From: Manis javanica
Taxonomy: Eukaryota > Chordata > Mammalia > Pholidota > Manidae
Reading direction: 5' to 3'
DNA length: 64,000 nucleotides
Assembly (NCBI RefSeq): GCF_040802235.1
Contig: NC_133156.1
Coordinates: 25,997,343 to 26,061,342, forward strand
Below are positions 24,771 through 38,181 of this stretch, piece after piece. The notes below the pieces were generated by a model. It searched no databases. It saw only the letters and a list, made by a program, of their open reading frames with translations, and was not told the origin of the DNA. Numbering within the stretch: the stretch's first letter is position 1; every line of letters begins with the position of its first letter. Both the position numbers and the translations under genes were made by a program.

Positions 24771-25306
24771 GTGCTTTTTGCATTTTATGTAAATCACTTC
24801 CTCAAGATCAGACAAGGCACAGTAAACTCAGCGAGACTAAAACTCAGAAACCCACAACTCCATGAATGGTGATCTTGAATAAGTCAGTTTTCTCTTCCAT
24901 GTTTACCTCACATCGTCAGTAGAAATGTCAAGGGAGCTGATGAATATAAAACCCATTTGAAGAAGCAATCAGAGCCCAACCAACCCCAAGAGCAAGGGAG
25001 CACCTCCTACCTTTCTTCAGCATGCCCACACACACAGCAAGCTTGGTAAAGGCTGGAGGGGGCGGCTGCCCCTTACCCAGTTCTCCTGCATTTTCTCCTC
25101 TCTTCTTCGAACAGTTCTGACAAGATATATAATTCTGAGCTTGACTTACATGCAAGGAAACTGAGGCTGAGAGAGGTTAAAATGACTTCTCCATCAATAG
25201 AGAGTTAGTGTTTGTTTCTAAGATTCTTAGTGTCTAACCCAAATCTCAATTTGTCTCATCCCAAGCAGGAATCTCTTAAGATCTTCAGCATTTGACTGTG
25301 AGTAAA

Positions 25307-25646
25307 AAACAAAACAGCAGCAGAATCACAGAACCAAAGAAAGGACTAAGTTACCAAAGGGAAATGGACTGGGGAGGATGGGTGGGAAGGGAGGGAAAAA
25401 GGTGGGGAAATAGAAAGGGGGCCTTATGATTAGCATGTATAATGTGGGGGAGGGGGGCACGGGGAGGGCTGTGCAACACAGAGAAGACAAGTAGTGATTC
25501 TATAGCATCTTACTATGCTGATGGACAGTGACTGTAATGGGGTGTGTGGGGGGGATTTGGTGAAGGGGGGAGCCTAGTAAAACATAATGTTCTTCATGTA
25601 ATTGTAGATTAATGATAACAAAACAAACAAATAAATAAATAAAACA
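25307..25646 (+). mobile_element. L1 3' UTR fragment
   Basis: Starts at AAAACAGCAGCAGAATCACA and runs through the G-rich tract and ACACAGAGAAGACAAGTAGT to TTCTTCATGTAATTGTAGAT and a CAAATAAATAAATAAA tail. It is a short 5'-truncated insertion of the young L1 family, without the retroviral tail. Confidence 0.85.
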
Positions 25647-27165
25647 AAGTAGTATAAAGTCCCAAACTACCCTACTAAGGAAATTATGTACATTTCTGCC
25701 AAGATCTACCAATGTCTCCAGGGTACCCACAAACTTAGTTCAAATAATAACTAACTCAGTGTCACAATAATACTCTGATATCATCCTATGATGTAAAGTC
25801 ACCAAGACTCATTGTAAATAGCACTTGAGCTCTAGGAAGGACAGACAGAAATATATCAAATCATGTCTCATGTTAATAGGTTTAGAGACTAAGAAAACAG
25901 AGATAGAAGGGGAAGAGGTCCAGCTGTTGGCTAAACTGGGATGTGTGCTAAGAAGTAGCTCTGCACATTCACCTCCTCAAGGCCTCAGGTCCATTAATAA
26001 TACTCTTCAAAGTGAGCCAGACTTTATTAGGAGGCTCAGGTCAGTGGCTTTAAATGTCTAAATCAAGTTTGGAAAGGGAGGGGTCTCAGGATTTACTTTA
26101 ATCTCCATCAATTTCCTTTTAACTGAAGAAGAAAAGGTTTGGTCTTTGAAAGCCCCTGGAAGCAGAATTTAGTGGGAGAAAATATCAAAAAGACAGGGAA
26201 AAAATGCTTCTCATTCCAGCTCAAACCACCTAGCATCTCTTAAAGAGGCTCATCCCATCTTTAGGCCTCATTTCCTCATCCATAGGTGAACAATCAGCTG
26301 AGATTATTTCTAAGTGTTCTTCAGCTCTAATAGCCTGTGGTCTTGTATATGAACATAAAATTAATTACTCTCAATGGCTTATGAATTTGAGCTTTTCTAG
26401 AAGTGGTAAAGGGCTTACAGGAAGCCATCCATGGACTTCTCAATTCCATTCATTACCAGTGGTGCATAGCTGTGACACTTAGGATATATCCTATGATTGT
26501 GCAGCAGAACAGAGAAGACAAACTTCTCAGTTCTCCAAAAACTGAGCTATACCTCTTTGCCAACCTGGGAATCTTCATGAATATGTTTATGAGAAACAGG
26601 CTAACTACCATAAAATGATATATCTAAGGGAGGACCTGCTCCCATCCCATTTACTGTTAAGGGCCCTCTCCCTTAACTCTTCTACCCCCCCATGGAAGGA
26701 GCACACACATGAGGAAGAAAGGAAATGGGTTCAGGACTCCTTAGTGCTCCACTGCCTCGAACTTGAGATAAATTTGTGTTGGCTTGTGTTCAGACCTACA
26801 CTGCAGCATCACCATGGCAACATTTTCCTATCAGTAAAAAATGAGATGGTAATGAAAACAGCTGCTGCATAATGAGCTGGGCATAAATAAGGTCAGAACC
26901 TGTGGAGGGTAGAGGGGAAGGAACAAGTGATATTGACCCCTGAGCCTCATCAGAAGGGCTTCCCTGGGAGAGGGAAATGGATTATACTTAGAGTTGAATG
27001 TTACAGACATTTTGTTGCTGACTTGTGACATCCTCACCAAGGCTTGGCCCCTGTGATCTACCGTAAACTACATCCTGATCGTCTAAATGTGTTTCCCACT
27101 CATAGTTTAAATGTGCCAGCATGTGGGAACTCATTTAGTGGTTTGCAGACCTCTGCCAGTGGAGT
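25647..27165. other. Intergenic, nothing young
   Basis: A weak MIR-like piece lies near 26235-26345. No gene. Confidence 0.5.
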
Positions 27166-28767
27166 TTTTTTTTTCTTTTTTTTTCAATTTTATATACATA
27201 TATATTTTTTGGTATCATTAATCTACAATTACATGAAGAACATTATGTTTACTAGGCTCCCCCCTTCACCAAGTCCCCCCCACAAACCCCACTACAGTCA
27301 CTGTCCATCAGCGTAGTAAGATGCTGTAGAATCCCTACTTGTCTTCTCTGTGCTGTACATCCCTCCCTGTGACCCCCCTCCCACATTATACATTCTAATC
27401 CTAATGCATGCTTTCTTTCCCTCTTCCCTTATCCCTCCCAGTCCCACCCATCCACCCCAGTCCCTTTCCCTTTGGTAACTGTTAGTCCATTCTTGGCTTC
27501 GATGAATCTGGTGCTGTTCTGCTCACTCATTTTCTCTTGGTTCTCCCTCTGAGAGGATAGTGAAATCATTTGATACTTGTCTTTCTGCACCTGGCTTATT
27601 TCACTGAGCATAATACCCTCTAGCTCCATCCATGTTGTTGCAAATGGTAGGATTTGTTTTCTTCTTATGGCTGAATAATATTCCATTGTGTATATGTACC
27701 ACATCTTCTTTATCCATTCGTCTACTGATGGACATTTTAGGTTGTTTCCATTTCTTGGCTGTTGTAAATAGTGCTGCGATAAACATAGGGGTGCATCTCT
27801 CTTTTTCAAACTGGGCTGCTGCATTTTTAGGGTAAATTCCTAGAAGTGGAATTCCTGGGTCAAATGGTATTTCTATTTTGAGCATTTTGAGGAATCTCTA
27901 TACTGCTTTCCACAATTGTTGAACTAATTTACATTCCCACCAGCAGTGTAGGAGGATTCGCTTTTCTCCACAACCTCGCCAACATTTGTTGTTGTTTGTC
28001 TTTTGGATGTTGGCCATCCTAACTGGTGTGAGGTGATATCTCATTGTGGTTTTAATTTTCATTTCTCTGATGATTAGTGATGTGGAGCATCTTTTCATGT
28101 GTCTGTTGGCCATCTGAATTTCTTCTTTAGAGAATGGTCTGTTCAGCTCCTCTACCCATTTTTTAATTGGATTGTTTGCTTTTTGTTTATTGAGGTGCGT
28201 GAGCTCTTTATATATTTTGGATGTCAGCCCTTTGTTGGATCTGTCATTTATGAATATACTCTCCCATACTGTAGGATACCTTTTTGTTCTATTGATGGTG
28301 TTCTTTGCTGTACAGAAGCTTTTCAGCTTAATATAGTCCCACTTGTTCATTTTTGCATTTGTTTCCCTTGCCTGGGGAGATATGTTCATGAAGAGGTCGC
28401 TCATGTTTATGTCTAAGAGGTTTTTGGCTATGTTTTTTTCTAAGAGTTTTATGGTTTCATGACTTACATTCAGGTCTTTGATACATTTTGAATTTACTTT
28501 TATGTATGGGGTTAGATAATGATCCAGTTTCATCCTCTTACATGTAGCTGTCCAGTTTTGCCAGCACCATCTGTTGAAGAGACTGTCATTTCCCCATTGT
28601 ATGTCCATGGTCCCTTTATCATATATTAATTGACCATATATGTTTGGGTTAATGTTTGGAGTCTCTATTCTATTCCACTGGTCTGTGGCTCTGTTCTGTG
28701 CCAGTACCAAATTGTCTTGATTACTATGGCTTTGTAGTAGAGCTTGAAGTTGGGGAGCGAGATCCCC
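27166..28767 (-). mobile_element. 5'-truncated L1 (3' half of ORF2 and 3' UTR)
   Basis: On the - strand this copy runs from the middle of ORF2 (near 28767) to the 3' UTR and a T-run on + at 27166-27183. ORF2 sequence is open for 270 codons (28710-27898), including [18 protein letters not shown], and continues in another frame to [13 protein letters not shown]. It has no retroviral tail. A clear target-site duplication was not found; TGGAGTTT and TGGAGCTT at the two ends are only suggestive. Confidence 0.87.
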
Positions 28768-28879
28768 TGGAGCTTTATTTTTATGGAGGGTTCACCACTA
28801 TCTTTTCTCTACTTGTAGTAAATAAGAAAGAATCAAAGAGCTCAACTCTTTGGGATGGGGGCTGAGGGGTAGTATCAAC

Positions 28880-30049
28880 TGGGAAGTCACAGTGGTCTTT
28901 ATCTTCATATCCCTGCCATGGAGCCTACCTTGTATTTAGTAGGCACTGGTCAGTGTTTATCAGATGCATGGGTGGAAGCTTATATCACTCAACATCCCTG
29001 TCACTAATAAGCAGGCTCCTCAAGAGAAGAGAACTCCCTCTTATTCACTATTACATCCTGAGTGCCAGAACAATGTCTGGCTCAACATAAAGTGGGCCTT
29101 CAATACCTCCAATAATCTTACAAACTCAGTTTCCTACTTGTTGATAAGCTTGAGTTGTCTCCATCTCCTCGATCCTCCATGCAACCCCTGATTTTTCCTC
29201 CATCCCAGCTCCCTCACTTTCCCTGTCACCTACTCCTCCTCCCTGTCACCTGTTCCTGACTCTCATTAGAATTTAATGCCTTGTACTTAACAAAGAAACT
29301 GCAAGTCACCAAACACAGGCCAGAGTCCCTAAACTTCCTGCCAGAAAATCTAGGAATGCCTTCTTTCTTTCACAATGAAGGAGCTCTCTTTTCCTCATAC
29401 CTAAGGCCAAGTCTACCAAGCACAGCTCACACGCTCCCTTTCCTGTCTTCTCAGGAACTTCATGTACAGAGTTCCCCGGCTCTGCTGTGTATGTGCATGC
29501 ATCCCCACACCTTCCCTGGCCCCCCCTACCTTTCTTCCCTTTCTCTCTCTTAACAAGATCTTCTCTGCTCTTAAATAAGTCTCTTCCAATTAAAACCTTG
29601 ACTCAAAATTACCCTCTAGACACGATTCACACTCTTCTTTCTTCTTCTCAGCCAACTTCTCAAAGTAATTTCTACAATTGCTGCCTATTGACAAGTCACC
29701 CATTCCTCACCTCCCTCCGAATCATAGGTCCTGTGCCGTCTGCACCAGTCCCATCATAATTACAAACCCTTCAGGCATGCAAAGTCATGAATGATTCTAT
29801 CTTACTTCTAGAGGCTCTGAGGTCTTGACTTTGGTCTTGGTTTTACTCTTTCTCAGGCTCTTTGGAGGAAGTTCTATCTTGCTCTATTCTAAATGTTAGA
29901 ATTCCCCCAGTATCCATTCTAGATCCCTTCTCACTGTACTCTTCCCCTAGTCAACCTCACTCAGCTTTAATTATCTTCTACAAACCAAGTCTCACACATT
30001 TCTATGGCTAGTCAAGGCCTCATTATGAGTTTAAACACCCTATATCCAA
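28880..30049 (+). mobile_element. L2 fragments flanking the L1 at 30064
   Basis: Several L2-like pieces: 3' termini near 28890-28970 and 29020-29105, and pyrimidine-rich ORF-type sequence at 29140-29270 and about 29600-30049. The L1 at 30064 has inserted into this block; whether L2 sequence resumes after 32203 is uncertain. No intact frame. Confidence 0.5.
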
Positions 30050-30063
30050 CCTCCTCTGGATTT

Positions 30064-32188
30064 AAAAAAAAAAATTTTTATTTTGTTATCATTAATCTAC
30101 AATTACATGAAGAACATTATTTACTAGGCTCCCCCCTTCACCAAGTCCCCCAAACACACCCCATTACAGTCACTGTCCATCAGCATAGTAAGATGATGTA
30201 GAATCATTACTTGGCTTCACTGTGCTGCACAGCCCACCCCATGCCCCTCTTACATGCTAATTGTAATATCCCCTTTCTTATTTCCTACCCTTAACCCTCC
30301 TTTCCCACCCATCCTCCCTAGTCCCTTTCCCTTTTGCAAATGTTAGTCCATTCTTGGGTTTTGTGATTCTGCTGCTGTTTGTTCCTTCAGTTTTTCTTTG
30401 TTCGTATACTCCACATATGAGTGAAATTATTTGATACATGTCTTTCTCTGCCTGGCTTATTTCACTGAGCATAATACCCTCTAGCTACATCCATGTTGTT
30501 GCAAATGGTAGGCTTTATTTTCTTCTTATGGCTGAATAATATTCCATTGTGTATATGTATCACATCTTCTTTATCCATTCATCTACTGATGGACATTTAG
30601 GTTGCTTCCATTTCTTGGCTGTTGAGGAGCTTGAAGTTGGGGAGCGAGATCCTCCCCACTTTATTCTTCCTTCTCAGGATTGCTTTGGCTATTCGGGGTC
30701 TTTGGTGTTTCCATATGAATTTTAGAACTATTTGTTCCAGTTCGTTGAAGAATGTTGTTGGTAATTTGATAGGGATTACATCAAATCTGTATATTGCTGT
30801 GGGTAGGAGGGCCATTTTGATGATATTATTTCTTCCTAGCCAAGAGCATGAGATGAGTTTCCATTTGTTAGTGTCCTCTTTAATTTCTCTTAAGAGTGAC
30901 TTGTAGTTTTCAGGGTATAGGTCTTTCACTTCCTTGGTTAGGTTTATTCCTAGGTATTTTATTCTTTTTGATACAATTGTGAATTGAATTATTTTCCTGA
31001 TTTCTCTTTCTATTAGTTCATTGTTAGTGTATAGGAAAGCCACAGATTTCTGTGTGTTAATTTTGTATCCTGCAACTTTGTTGTATTCTGATATCAGTTC
31101 TAGTAGTTTTGGAGTGGAGTCTTTAGGGTTTTTTATGTACAATATAATGTCATCTGCAAATAGTGACAGTTTAACTTCTTCTTTACCAATCTGGATTCCT
31201 TCTATTTCTTTGTTTTGTCTAATTGCTGTGGCTAGGATCTCCAGTACTCTGTTGAATAACAGTGGGGAGAGTGGGCATCCCTGTCTGGTTCCCAATCTCA
31301 GAGGAAAAGCTTTCAGCTTCTCGCTGTTCAGTATGATGTTAGCTGTGGGTTCCTCATATATGGCCTTTATTATGTTGAGGTACTTGCCCTCTATACCCAT
31401 TTTGCTGAGAGTTTTTATGATGAATGGATGTTGAATTTTGTCGAATGCTTTTTCAGCATCTACGGAGATGATCATGTGGTTTTTGTCTTTCTTTCTGTTT
31501 ATGTGGTGGATGATGTTGATGGATTTTCGAATGTTGTACCATCCTTGCATCCCTGGGATGAATCCAACCTGGTCATGGTGTATGATCCTTTTGATGTATT
31601 TTTGAATTCAGTTTGTTAATATTTTGTTGAGTACTTTTGCATCTACATTTATCAGGGATATTGATCTGTAATTTTCTTTTTTGGTGGGGTCTTTGCCTGG
31701 TTTTGGTATTAGGGAAATGCTGGCTTCATAGAATGAGTTTGGGGGTATTCCCTCCTCTTCTATTTTTTGGAAAACTTTAAGGAGAATGGGTATTATGTCT
31801 TCTCTGTATGTCTGATAAAATTCTGAGGTAAATCCATCTGGCCCAGGGGTTTTGTTCATGGGTAGTTTTTTGATTACCACTTCAATTTCTTTGCTGGTAA
31901 TTGGTTTGCTGAGATTTTGTGTTTCTTCCTTGGTCAGCCTTGGAAGGTTGTATTTTTCTAAGAAGTTGTCCATTTCTTCTAGGTTTTCCAGCTTGTTAGC
32001 ATGTAGGTTTTCACAGTATTCTCTAATAATTCTTTGTATTTCTGTGGGGTCTGTCATGATTTTTTCTTTCTTGTTTCTGATTCTGCTGATGTGTTTTGAT
32101 TCTCTTTTTCTCTTAATAAGTCTGGCTAGAGACTTATCTATTTTGTTTATTTTCTCAAAGAACCAGCTCTTGGTTTCATTGATTTTTT
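30064..32188 (-). mobile_element. 5'-truncated L1 with internal deletion
   Basis: L1 of the young family on the - strand. A 14-bp direct repeat, CCTCCTCTGGATTT, flanks it (30050-30063 and 32189-32202). Read 5' to 3' it holds the RT part of ORF2, then jumps near 30622 from the region around NFKLL directly to the region before MEATKM-type sequence near the ORF end, losing roughly 1 kb compared with the copy at 47300-48340. It then continues into the 3' UTR and poly(A). No GT-AG signature is obvious at the jump, so simple deletion or template switching is likelier than splicing. Confidence 0.88.
30597..32187 (-). pseudogene. L1 ORF2 reverse transcriptase fragment
   Basis: Two adjoining frames (32187-31608 and 31550-30597) encode the L1 [33 protein letters not shown], and the intact active-site box LFADD at 31149-31160 (reverse strand). 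The frame is broken between 31550 and 31608, and the C-terminal part is deleted. The endonuclease is absent. Confidence 0.9.
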
Positions 32189-32514
32189 CCTCCTCTGGAT
32201 TTTGTACATAACTATTACAAAGGTGTTTCCAAGTCAGCACATTTAAAATTACACTCACAATCTTTCCTCCTAAGTTCAGACTCATACTGATGTCCTTTAT
32301 TAATGTGAATGGACCTGGGTCCTGGCTGGTTTAATTAAATGGATGACCATCCATTCTATGGATGATTCAATGGATGAGTTATGCATTCCCGTATACTCAT
32401 ATACCCATTATATAAATAATCCAATTATGCCAGCTAAAACCTAGGAATCACAGATGTCACTCCTCTCCAACACTCTCTTATGAAATTAAATCCACCACCA
32501 AGTTTGTTTGTTTT

Positions 32515-33165
32515 ACCTCTCCAAATATACCTGAAATCCATCCAGTTCTCTTCCTCTCTACTCTGCTCCACATCCCTTCATATGTCTCACTGTCCCCTAT
32601 GGCTATCTCCTGATATACACTCTACCTCTATTTCTCACCCCTCAAATCTGTTCATATAGCATCTGCAGTATAGCTTCAAAATGTAAACCTGGTCATATCC
32701 CTCTCATGTTTATGATCCAATAGCTTCATATAGCTCTTTGGCTGAATGCCAACATACTTAAAATGACCCGCAGGTCCTGCAGGTCTGCACCGTCCTCCAC
32801 AGGCTCTCTTCCCACCCAACCAACTCCACTTCCTCTCTGCATTTCATTTGGCTTCTCAAATAAATCATGTTTCTAGAGGAATGGACTCTTTTCACACTCT
32901 TCTCCTTGCCTAAAATGTTATTCCTGAGTTCCCTTCATTTGCTTAACTCTTATATATCCTCAAACAGCACTACCAACTCAGAGATGTTTTTGACTTGCCA
33001 GACAGGACCAGGTCTCCATTCTGATGCTCTCTACACCCATGTATGTCCCTTTCAGCACAGTTACTCCAGTTGTAATCACAATCAATTCAAGTGTTTATTT
33101 GATTGAATGACTGTCCAGCCACTAGATTCTAAGATCATGGGAGCAGAATTATACCTATTATAGTG
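32515..33165 (+). mobile_element. L2 3' region
   Basis: An L2 ORF2-end remnant (CCTCTCATGTTTATGATCCA, AATAGCTTCATATAGCTCTT, TTTTCACACTCTTCTCCTTG) is followed by an untranslated end with CACTAGATTCTAAGATCATG. Confidence 0.7.
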
Positions 33166-34204
33166 TCTAATAGCCTAAATATCAATAAACAAATAAATAC
33201 ATGAATAAAGCACTCAGTAAACGGTGGTAATGGTGGTAATAGTAATTGTAAGAGAAGAGCCATAACACTCTTTCTCTGAAGATGAGCAAACCTAGGGAGA
33301 GTTCCCTGCATCCAAGCCTAGCAATGTTCTCTTAGGTAGCTGACCAAATTTTTATTTCTGAGTCCTAAATACATCAGGGCTTGGTCTGAGTGATCAAAGA
33401 GAAGCACTGAGATGAGGATACAGAGATGTGACCCTCAGAAGCCAGGTGGTGAACCTCTGCTGTTTTGCCTGTTTCCCTCCACCCTTCTCCTAGTGGAAAA
33501 TGAACCTCCACTGTCTTTGACAGAATCTGACAAGAAATCTAAGCTAAGCCCATCTCCTTCTTACTCTGGGGAAATTTGAGATCCAAGTAGAGAGAATATA
33601 GTTGGAATGAAGCATCAGAGGACAGTGTCCCAGAGATGCTGACCACGAGCATCTGCTGTTGGACTCTCTAGAGCGTACGTGGTTCCTTCCCTGCTGGAGG
33701 CCAGGCTGTTTATCTCATCCTTTAATTTGTGAATTACCCATATGCTACAACTAAACCAATTGTTCATTTATCTGTATGCTCCTACAGCACTATGTATGAA
33801 TGCTTTCCACCAAAGAAAGCTGACAGATATAGCCTATAAGATGAAATTAATAAATATAGATCTGATTTTACCTCATATCAAAAATGTACTACCAAATTTT
33901 CATACAACCTTTATAAAACTTAACCACAGATAAGAATAAAGGAAAAAACTCAATTATTTCAAATGGCAGAAGTTGTACAATCAACATTATAAAATGAAAG
34001 ATTAAAAAAACTAAAATTTAATCATATGAAAACATAATCACAGATTTATAAATCACCTTCAACTAAAATGTGATTGAAAGCAAAAATCATTATTACATTT
34101 ATGCATTCTACTTCAACTCATTTACTAAATACCTACCATGTACCAGTATAACAGCCATTATCAAACCTTGTTATTAGTAGATCAACCTCCTTGAATTCTC
34201 AGTG
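33166..34204. other. Intergenic, nothing recognised
   Basis: A+T-rich, especially 33740-34080. Confidence 0.5.
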
Positions 34205-34425
34205 CAGGAAAATAGCACTTATTGAATGCTTACTGTATGTCAAAAACTGTGCTAAACTCTTTATACTCATTTCACCACTTAATCTTCACAACAACCCTAA
34301 TGAGTTAGGACTTGTTAATCTCATTTTACTGATGAGAAAACTAATAGTTAGGCAGAGTATATAACTTGCCCAATACCATATAGTTTCATGCAAGAAAATT
34401 AAACCTAGGACAGCCTGACCACTGA
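34205..34425 (-). mobile_element. MIR, near full length
   Basis: GCACTTATTGAATGCTTACT, CAACAACCCTAATGAGTTAG, TCTCATTTTACTGATGAGAA and AACTTGCCCAATACCATATA are reverse-strand MIR in order. Confidence 0.75.
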
Positions 34426-35265
34426 GCCCTGCTTCGCCCAACACCCATTAACCAGTTTAGTGTCATCACTAAAGAGCCAAACCTATACAGAAATATCAGA
34501 CCAGAAAGAGACTGCAGGAAACCTATCATGAATAAAACTGATGTCAAAGCAGTGGCCAGCCTGCTGTCTTTCCATCTTCCTTACTCCCTGCCATTTAACA
34601 AAACTTGAATATTTTTTATGCTTTTTATGCGGGACAACTGTGTTAACTATGGAGATGGAATAGCAAATAATAAAACAGTGCACTGCCATTATTAATCTCA
34701 GCACCTTCACTGGGAAGCCTGACAGTTTAAACATCTCTGTAAACTTCAAAATGTTTTCCCAAAGTACTGTTGGAACTCACAACAACCCTGTAGGTGAAAT
34801 AAGAATAATCCATATTTTTTATGCATAAGGATACCAAAGCACATACATACAAAATGACTTGCCCAAAGGTCCATTATACCAAGCATAGTCCCCTTAGATG
34901 GTAGAACTGGGTTTTCCATGAAGCTTGTCTGCTGCTGAGATTAGGACTTCTGTCCACTCCTCCTCTATTAGTCCCCATCTTCTTCTCAGACCTCAATCAT
35001 AACCCTAAGACTGTTTATTGAAATAACCAGTGAAAAGCCTCAGCTATAGAGTCTGAGAGAGAACTAATGAAGAGCATATATCATTCTGAAAAGTGTTGGC
35101 ATTCTTGGTTTATATTCTTTCCAACTTCATCTATAGCTTTGCTATATTTGAAAAGACTCCTTCTGAGGCATTACATTTCCCCCTCTTGCTCTGGGTGTTT
35201 CCCTGAGGACAGCCACTAGATTAATTTAAAAAGCAGATTATTTGAGAAGTATGTGCATATTCATG

Positions 35266-35298
35266 AGTGTGTGTGTGGAGTGAGTGTGTGTGTGTGTG

Positions 35299-35338
<40 letters not shown>
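35266..35338 (+). repeat. (TG)n microsatellite, interrupted
   Basis: TG dinucleotides broken by GAG at two points, about 73 bp. Confidence 0.95.
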
Positions 35339-35339
<1 letters not shown>

Positions 35340-36814
35340 AGAGGGGGTAGGGGAGATAGAGAGAGAGTGTAGATAGCAAGGTGGGAAAAGAACAAACCAG
35401 GTTAGAAATTAACATATAAATAAGTCATCAATTTTTATTTTAACCTGGGACAAGTCACTGCCTTCTCTGGTCTTCAGTTCCTCTCATACAAAAGAAAGGT
35501 GTAAACCAGATGATGCCTGGGTTTTTTCCCAGCTATGACAGCCAACAGCTCAAAAACTCACTCTGTGTGAAACACCACCTACTTCTTCAGGTATCTGTGA
35601 ACCTAATGCGGGAATGACTGGAGCAGCTTGAAAAGCCCTACAAATCTTACCCACTCCCAGCATCTCTTCCACTGTCCTCACACCACGCCCAAGTTCCCTC
35701 CGCTTACCATCGCTCCTAGACTCACACCACCATCCGATTGAGAGAACTTTAGACAGGTAGCCCCGTGTTCCTCCCATGTTACTGTACTCACAAAGCTCCT
35801 GGGCTGCCCAGTGAAATGCACACTGTGGTGATTCAAGAGGTCTGGACTGGGCCCCAAATTCTGCCTTGAAAGCTACCTGTGATACTGATGCTGCTGGTTA
35901 TGAAAGACACATCTAGCAGCGAGCAGCTCATTTGTCCTTGTCCTGCAGCTCTGAAAGGTCTCCAGTCTCCCTTAAAAATCTTCCCTGCTAAGAAGGTCCC
36001 TGCCTCTCACAGAGCTTACTTTATTTTTGTTGGGAGAATTCACAGAACCATCAGAAATCTCCTCCTATTTTATTCAATACTCACCTGTTTCTAACATCTT
36101 TATATGAATCAAAGAAGCAACATGAAAACATTTCATTCATGCTCCATACAATAGCCTTTTAGAGATGTGCAAATCATCCCCATCACTACAGCCTAGCCAA
36201 GCGTTCTTTCCTGGAGGCTGGACCCTCCCGGGGTGGGGTGGAGGGGAGATTCCATCACTTCAATGATTTCCGATCGCCTTACCATCATGGCTGCCCTCAT
36301 CTGACTCTTCTTAAGATCCCAACTATTTACTGGAATATTCTCTTTTAGTCTCCCCTTCTATGGTGGTTTCAAAAGTCTAGTTTGTTATTTATTTATTACT
36401 TATGTTGGGAAAATATGTCAAAGGGCATATCAAAGACAAAATGGGAAACTGACCAATAAACATGAAAATACAGCAAAAAACTTAAGTTAAATTCAAACAG
36501 TATGCACCACAAAAGGGAACCTTTGTAATATCCAGAAAGGTTTTGAGGGCATATGCCTTCTCAGTCACCTTAAAAGAACTGTAAATTCAGAAAGCTTTTT
36601 GGGAGGACTAGAAAGAGAAAGGTGAATTCAGGTCTAACATACACTTTAAAAGAGGAGTTACAAAGAAGTACATTTAGGGTAAATTCTTTTTAACCTTCAC
36701 CTTTTGACCCAAGAGTTTTACTTACATGAATTTAGTAATTGGAAATATTTTCATCACAGCCAACTCTCATTTACCCTAAATTTAGTGATATTAGTATTAT
36801 GACAATAATGACTT
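35339..36814. other. Intergenic with one MIR piece
   Basis: A MIR-like piece lies at 35430-35540 (TGGTCTTCAGTTCCTCTCAT). Nothing else was recognised. Confidence 0.5.
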
Positions 36815-37010
36815 CTACTACTAATGCTAATAAGTGCTGACACTTAACTGAACACTTAACAGGTACCAGGAACATATGTGAACTTGCTCGCTTTAACCTT
36901 GAAGTAGATAGTGCTGTTGTTCCAATTTTACTGAGCTAGAAATAGTGACTCAGAGAGGTTCAACATCTTCTCAAGGTCACACAGTCAGGAAGTGGTGGGC
37001 CTGGATATTT
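36815..37010 (-). mobile_element. MIR fragment
   Basis: TAATAAGTGCTGACACTTAA, TCCAATTTTACTGAGCTAGA and CTCAAGGTCACACAGTCAGG are reverse-strand MIR. Confidence 0.65.
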
Positions 37011-37029
37011 AGCAGTTCCGTCACCTGTA

Positions 37030-37565
37030 TTTTCTATGTCTATCTCCTCCCACATCTCCACCTTGTCCCACATCTCTATTGCCACCATCCAAGCCCAACT
37101 GACCATTATCTCTTCACTTGGACTACTGGAATAGTCTGTGTACCCTCCTGTTCCCCACCTCCATCCACTTCCTTACTGTAGGCAAAAGGGATCTTTCTGA
37201 AGATCATGTCATTCCTCTTCTCCGAATGTTTCAGTGGCTTCTTGAATAGGAAATTGAAACAAAACCGAACAAAGCCCTTGGTGTGGCCTACAGGTCTCTT
37301 CATGGACCCCATCTCACAGCATGCCCCCCTGATTCAGTGGGCCCTACACCTCTCCCTATGGGTCCTAGACTGCCCCTCCCAAATGCCACAGGACATTTGC
37401 ACATGGAAATCTTTGCTTTGCCTGGAATGCTCTTTTCCCAACCTCCACCCCTAATATTTCATATTAGTTTCTTCTCATATTTCAGATCTAGATCACATTT
37501 TGTAGCTCTGTTAATAAAGTGCTTTCCTTGTGTAACCCTGCTCTAATTTTACATTATTTATGTGA
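37030..37565 (+). mobile_element. L2 3' region
   Basis: L2 ORF2-end phrases in order: CACTTGGACTACTGGAATAG, GATCATGTCATTCCTCTTCT, GACATTTGCACATGGAAATC and TTTGCCTGGAATGCTCTTTT. Confidence 0.75.
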
Positions 37566-38100
37566 TTAGTTGATTAGCCAGTTTCTCCAACTGGGCCATA
37601 AAAAAATCTACTTTGATTTGAAACACCTTCCACATGGTATCATCTAAGGCATCCCTGATATATAAATAGCACTAATATGACAAATTGCCATTTACTTTAT
37701 TCTGTGGACTAATTTATACCAAAACAAGCTTGGTATGCTTCTCAGTAAAAGGAGTTTAATATGTTCTATTGAGTTGGGTGCATATAATTTTATTTTTAAG
37801 TTTGATCAAAAAGTCTTAATACTGCAATTGAGTGCATCTCAGCTATGGACTGACCTCTAGGGGAGTATGTTATGCCACAGGAATATTCCATTTAAAGGCA
37901 GATATCCCTGAAATGCATGGATCAGTAATTTGCATGAAAATGAAACAGAATTTGTCATAAGGTAATTCTCAGTGATGATTCAGGGCAGAAGCCTTGTACT
38001 CAGATAACAAAGGGCATGTTCTATTCAGGTCCTGGCACTGATGATAATTAACAATGTGAGTTTGTGAGGCACTTAATTTCTTTAAATCCTGGACTTTTTT
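37566..38100. other. Intergenic, nothing recognised
   Basis: A+T-rich up to the MIR split by the LTR at 38182. Confidence 0.5.
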
Positions 38101-38181
38101 CATCTGTAAAATGGGAGAAATAAAAACACCTCCTTACAGGGTTGTTTCAAGAATTATATTAGAGAACTCAAAAAAAGCTCT

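Noticed and set aside
30597..30660. Spliced L1 RNA as the source of the deletion near 30622
   Set aside because: No GT donor or AG acceptor is evident at the matching points in the undeleted copy.
31021..31434. 137-codon + strand frame inside the L1 at 30064
   Set aside because: Antisense of L1 reverse transcriptase, which is on the - strand.
35266..35338. CRISPR-like or satellite array
   Set aside because: It is a simple TG microsatellite; there are no spacers, and the genome is mammalian.
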